A stretch of DNA of 9,412 nucleotides from assembly GCA_007133055.1 (NCBI GenBank), contig SLNM01000313.1:1-9412 (forward strand), written 5' to 3'. Position 1 is the stretch's first letter; every line of letters begins with the position of its first letter. The notes beneath the pieces were generated by a model. It was not told the origin of the DNA and made no database searches. It saw nothing but the letters and a program-made list of their open reading frames with translations. Shown here in pieces: positions 6,448 to 9,412 of this stretch. A program made the position numbers and the translations under genes. Origin of the DNA: Lentisphaeria bacterium (GTDB lineage Bacteria; Verrucomicrobiota; Lentisphaeria; Oligosphaerales; PUNB01).

Positions 6448-8305
6448 AATACGCATACTGCCGACCGAAACCGCCAACCGTATCGCCGCCGGCGAAGTGG
6501 TCGAGCGACCTGCCTCGGTGGTCAAGGAATTGGTGGAGAACGCCATCGACGCGGAAGCCCGGAAAATCGTGATCCGCATCGCCCACGGCGGACGCAAGTC
6601 GATTCAGGTGATCGACGATGGCTGCGGCATGGACCCGGACGATGCAATGCTGGCGCTGGAGGCACATGCCACCAGCAAGATCAAGGAGATCTTCGACATC
6701 GACCGAATCCAAACCCTCGGCTTTCGCGGCGAAGCTCTGCCAAGCATCGCCGGTGTCAGCCGATTGCTCCTGCAAACCCGGACCAGGGAGGCGGCGGCCG
6801 GACAGCAAATCGTGGTGGACGGAGGAGTGATCCGCGAAGTCCGGGAGTGCGGATGCCCGCCGGGTACGGCTGTCACGGTGCGAAATCTCTTCTTTAATCA
6901 GCCGGCCCGGCGAAAGTTTATGCGAGCCGCCGCCACCGAACAGGGACACGTCCAGGAAATGGTTTTGCTGCAAGCCATGGCGCGTCCCAATTCCGGATTC
7001 GAACTTTACTTTGACGACCAGCTCGCCCTGAGAGTACCGCCCGGAAGCGACCCGGCCACCCGCATGTGCATGCTGCTGGGACGGGAGACCGGACGGGCCA
7101 TGATCGAGGTAAACTACCAGGAGGCGGACATGTCGGTTTGCGGATATGTCGGCCGCCCCGGCATGACCAGAGCCAGCAGACGCGAACAGAGAGTCTTCGT
7201 CAATGGCCGGCCAGCCACCGCCGACACGGTCTATTTTGCCATTCGGGACGCCTACCACACCCTGGTCATGAAAGGACGCTACCCGCCGGTGATGCTGTTT
7301 CTCGAGCTGCCCCCGGAGGAGGTCGATGTCAATGTGCATCCAACCAAGCGGGAGGTTCGTTTCCGAGACGCCCGCCGGGTCGGCCAAATTGTCGCCGCCG
7401 CCATCCGACGGGCGCTGCGCGAGCTGACCGGTGAAATGACCCCCAAAGCCTTCCCGTCCAGAACCTCGGGCGAAGGCACTCCGGCAGCATGGCAGCAGAA
7501 CCAGCCGGGCCCGCGGCCGACGGCAACCGCCCGTCTGCCGATGCCCGACCCGGCCGCATCCCTCGCCAACCAGGAAGGAAAAGACGGGGCGCCGGTGGAG
7601 GCGGCGCCCGGAACACCGACTGTCTCCACACCGGAAACGACCGACCCGTTCGCCGTCGACAAATCGCTGGGCGGCAGCGAAGAATACGGCGGCGGCGCAT
7701 CGCCCTCGGTCGCCAGCCGGACGCTGATTCGAGGGCTGCGGGTGATCGGCACCCTGCACAACCTGTACTTGGTGGCGGAAGGCGATGATGGCCTGGTGCT
7801 GATCGATCATCATGCCGCGCATGAACGAGTGCTATACGAGAAACTGCTGCAACAGGCCGGGCAGGAAACAGGCGCCTCCCAGTCCCTGCTGATGCCGGTT
7901 ACCATCGAGTTCTCACCCTCCGACGCCGCCCTGCTTAACAAGAACCTGGCGGCCTTCCTGAAGCTCGGCTTTCAGGTGGAACCATTCGGCGGCGGCGCCT
8001 TCCTGATCGGAGGAGTGCCGCCGCAGATGCCCCGGGAAAACATCGAGGGGATGATGCGGGATTTGTGCGAACAGTTACGCACAACCGGAACCACCGGGGT
8101 CGCCAGGCTGGACCAGGAACGGATTGCCCAGGCCGCCTGCAAACACGCGGTCCGGGCCGAAGACCTGTTGAACGAACAACAGATTCGGCGGCTGCTCGCC
8201 GACCTGGCCGAAACCGAAATGCCATACACCTGCCCGCACGGACGGCCGGTGATGATCAACCTGCCGCAGGCCGAAATTGAAAAACGCTTCGGACGACGAA
8301 CATGA
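6440..8305 (+). CDS. mutL: DNA mismatch repair protein MutL, nuclease-type
   Basis: MutL couples mismatch recognition by MutS to strand incision and removal. The product has 621 residues. The GHKL ATPase domain is intact: KELVENAIDA (29-38, catalytic Glu33, Asn34), DDGCGM (59-64), HATSK (76-80) and GFRGEALPSI (94-103). The second N-terminal subdomain has QRVFVNGRPA and VDVNVHPTKREVRF. Residues about 333-430 form a Pro/Ala/Gly/Thr-rich linker without structure signals. The C-terminal dimerisation domain carries the metal-dependent endonuclease motif DHHAAHERVLYE (456-467, normally DQHAxxExxxxE), ACKHAVRAEDLL (Cys567), CPHGRP (598-603) and the terminal FGR. It is therefore expected to nick DNA itself, as in bacteria lacking MutH. 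It starts within the end of dnaG (eight-base overlap) and its TGA overlaps the next ATG by four bases. MutS is not in view. Confidence 0.97.
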   Translation: MSKIRILPTETANRIAAGEVVERPASVVKELVENAIDAEARKIVIRIAHGGRKSIQVIDDGCGMDPDDAMLALEAHATSKIKEIFDIDRIQTLGFRGEALPSIAGVSRLLLQTRTREAAAGQQIVVDGGVIREVRECGCPPGTAVTVRNLFFNQPARRKFMRAAATEQGHVQEMVLLQAMARPNSGFELYFDDQLALRVPPGSDPATRMCMLLGRETGRAMIEVNYQEADMSVCGYVGRPGMTRASRREQRVFVNGRPATADTVYFAIRDAYHTLVMKGRYPPVMLFLELPPEEVDVNVHPTKREVRFRDARRVGQIVAAAIRRALRELTGEMTPKAFPSRTSGEGTPAAWQQNQPGPRPTATARLPMPDPAASLANQEGKDGAPVEAAPGTPTVSTPETTDPFAVDKSLGGSEEYGGGASPSVASRTLIRGLRVIGTLHNLYLVAEGDDGLVLIDHHAAHERVLYEKLLQQAGQETGASQSLLMPVTIEFSPSDAALLNKNLAAFLKLGFQVEPFGGGAFLIGGVPPQMPRENIEGMMRDLCEQLRTTGTTGVARLDQERIAQAACKHAVRAEDLLNEQQIRRLLADLAETEMPYTCPHGRPVMINLPQAEIEKRFGRRT

Positions 8306-9240
8306 ACCAGCTCAAGACGCTGGCGGAGGCGGTCAAACAAGCCGCCGCGGAGTGCGGCTATATAGACTGCGGCATCGCCTCGGCCGAGCCCTTCGCCCTG
8401 TATTCCCGGGCTCTGCGGCGCCGGATCATGCGCTTCCCCGAAACCACCGAGCTGTACCAGCCGATGACCGAGAGAACCGACCCCCCGCATGGAGCGCCCT
8501 GGGTGCAGGCCGTGGTGGTTTGTGTTCGCCGCTATGGCCTGTACCGACTGCCGCCAGGCACCGGCGATCATATTGGCCGAAACTACCTGGCCGACCGTAG
8601 AGTGAAAGCCAGCCCGGACCATCCGATGCCGACAAGAATGACCGCCGCCCTGCGGAAACTGGGATTGCGTGTGAAACGCGGCGGCCTGCCCGACCGCCTG
8701 GCCGGAGCGCGGGCCGGTGTTGTGAAGATCGGACGCAACGGCTTCGCCTACCATCGCCGGGCCGGATCCTGGATCAATATTGAATGCTGGCGGGTCGATG
8801 CGCCGCTGCCGCCCGACCCTCCAACCCTGGACTGCCCATGCCCACCCCAATGTCGAGCCTGCTTGGAAGCATGCCCCACCCAGGCGCTGTGCAAACCCTA
8901 CCTGATGCGCATGGACCGATGTGTCGCGTACCTTGCCTACAGCGCCCCCTGGCCGATCCCAAAGCAACTTTGGCGATGCATGGGCAAGTGGATTTATGGC
9001 TGCGATGATTGCCAGCTGGCCTGCCCGCTCAACCGCGGCAAATGGCGCGATCTCAAGCCAATGCCGTGGCTGGAACCGATTGCCCACCTGCTAACCCCTG
9101 AAGCGCTGGCGACCATGGACCATGAAACCTACCGAAAACATATTTTTCCTTATTTCTGGTATATCCCCGAAAACAACCCGGAACGCTGGCGGGCCAATGC
9201 CGCCAGAGCCCGCCGATCCCGAAATGAAACCCGTCAGTGA
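8302..9240 (+). CDS. QueG-like double [4Fe-4S] protein (epoxyqueuosine reductase paralog)
   Basis: This 312-residue protein belongs by its overall pattern to the QueG/COG1600 family, whose type member is a cobalamin- and iron-sulfur-dependent reductase that makes queuosine in tRNA. The C-terminal half has an eight-cysteine, two-cluster ferredoxin module: C180, C184, C187 and C191-P-T, then C207, then GCDDCQLACPLN with C234, C237 and C241. The N-terminal CGIASAEPF and the GSWINIE segment (155-161) also fit. However, where true QueG proteins have, as I recall, a VDTAPVxER-type segment with the catalytic aspartate and GLGWIGKN, this protein has RGGLPDRLAGARAG and VVKIGRN (126-146). That pattern is more like the functionally unassigned QueG paralogs of anaerobes. 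Whether it acts in queuosine synthesis is therefore uncertain. The last residues are basic. It overlaps the mutL stop by four bases and is the last gene of the cluster. Confidence 0.75.
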   Translation: MNQLKTLAEAVKQAAAECGYIDCGIASAEPFALYSRALRRRIMRFPETTELYQPMTERTDPPHGAPWVQAVVVCVRRYGLYRLPPGTGDHIGRNYLADRRVKASPDHPMPTRMTAALRKLGLRVKRGGLPDRLAGARAGVVKIGRNGFAYHRRAGSWINIECWRVDAPLPPDPPTLDCPCPPQCRACLEACPTQALCKPYLMRMDRCVAYLAYSAPWPIPKQLWRCMGKWIYGCDDCQLACPLNRGKWRDLKPMPWLEPIAHLLTPEALATMDHETYRKHIFPYFWYIPENNPERWRANAARARRSRNETRQ

Positions 9241-9291
9241 AAATTTGAGGCTTCGTTGACTTGTTGACACCGGCAGAGAATTGCGAAATGT

Positions 9292-9344
9292 GCGAATCGA
9301 GCCAATTGTAGGTTGGGAATCTGTCCCGACCAGGCTCGATTCGC
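9292..9344. repeat. Nested perfect inverted repeat (possible terminator or palindromic element)
   Basis: The outer arms GCGAATCGAGCC (9292-9303) and GGCTCGATTCGC (9333-9344) are exact complements over 12 bases. Inside, GGTTGGGA (9311-9318) pairs with TCCCGACC (9324-9331), eight pairs with one G-U, around the loop ATCTG. Seven unpaired bases lie on the left and one on the right between the two stems. The structure starts 51 bases after the queG-like stop. No T-run follows on either strand, so it is not a textbook intrinsic terminator. It could still end or protect the operon transcript, or be a dispersed palindromic repeat. Confidence 0.85.
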
Positions 9345-9349
9345 TTGGG

Positions 9350-9412
9350 CGAGACGGATTGCCGCTTCGCTGCTATCCTACGGACAGCCTCTGTTGCTTC
9401 GCAACGGTCTCG
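9350..9412. repeat. Inverted repeats at the window edge, GCTTCGC-rich
   Basis: CGAGAC (9350-9355) is complementary to GTCTCG (9407-9412), enclosing a second small hairpin GTTGC-TTC-GCAAC (9393-9405). GCTTCGC occurs at 9364-9370 and 9396-9402. This style recalls the GCTTCGC/GCGAAGC-rich dispersed intergenic palindromes known in several bacterial genomes. The element may continue beyond the window. Confidence 0.45.

Larger units (their letters stand above)
9241..9412. other. Non-coding tail after the operon
   Basis: These 172 bases show no credible gene. They hold a direct repeat of GTTGAC (9255-9260 and 9263-9268), a long hairpin at 9292-9344, and smaller inverted repeats to the window end. 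A perfect TTGACA (9264-9269) has no matching -10. The composition and the frequent GCTTCG/CGAAGC words differ from the coding part. Confidence 0.6.

Noticed and set aside
6161..7822. 553-codon open frame on the minus strand across dnaG and mutL
   Set aside because: It is antisense to two genes with clear family motifs. Long open antisense frames are expected in GC-rich coding DNA, and its translation shows no domain I recognise.
7972..9087. 371-codon open frame on the minus strand across mutL and the queG-like gene
   Set aside because: It is a shadow of two well-supported genes, and its translation is low in recognisable motifs and rich in Gly/Arg/Ala as expected for antisense frames.
9264..9269. 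Perfect TTGACA -35-like hexamer after the last gene
   Set aside because: No acceptable -10 element lies 16-18 bases downstream, and no gene follows within the window.

Overview
The window is about 9.4 kb of GC-rich bacterial chromosome carrying core housekeeping genes. No phage, plasmid, IS, CRISPR or RNA genes are visible. A lipobox protein points to a Gram-negative-type envelope. The DnaG TOPRIM motif (EGQLDV, then APQGTAFT, instead of the usual EGYMDV) resembles, as I recall, the PVC group (Chlamydiae, Verrucomicrobiota, Lentisphaerota, Kiritimatiellota). That placement is tentative.

Left part (1-1994): two genes read leftward, a homocysteine S-methyltransferase-type enzyme (793-1692) and then trpF (30-644), separated by 148 bases. 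A 302-base divergent intergenic region (1693-1994) separates them from the genes on the right. It holds an 11-bp tandem repeat, a possible extended -10 promoter for the methyltransferase gene and a weak promoter candidate for recN.

Right part (1995-9240): five genes read rightward and are tightly packed: recN, a TPR lipoprotein gene, dnaG, mutL and a QueG-like iron-sulfur protein gene. Three of the four junctions overlap (4, 8 and 4 bases) and the fourth has a 44-base gap, so they very probably form one operon. Three products act on DNA: RecN in break repair, DnaG in replication priming, and MutL in mismatch repair with all the nuclease-type C-terminal motifs. The lipoprotein and the QueG-like protein have no obvious link to that theme.

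Tail (9241-9412): non-coding. It holds a strong nested hairpin (12-bp outer stem, 8-bp inner stem) 51 bases after the last stop, then GCTTCGC-containing inverted repeats running to the window edge. This looks like a palindromic intergenic repeat and/or the transcript end. I found no convincing new multi-gene system. The most useful leads are the atypical QueG paralog, the stand-alone homocysteine methyltransferase, the envelope protein embedded in a DNA-repair operon, and the terminal repeat.
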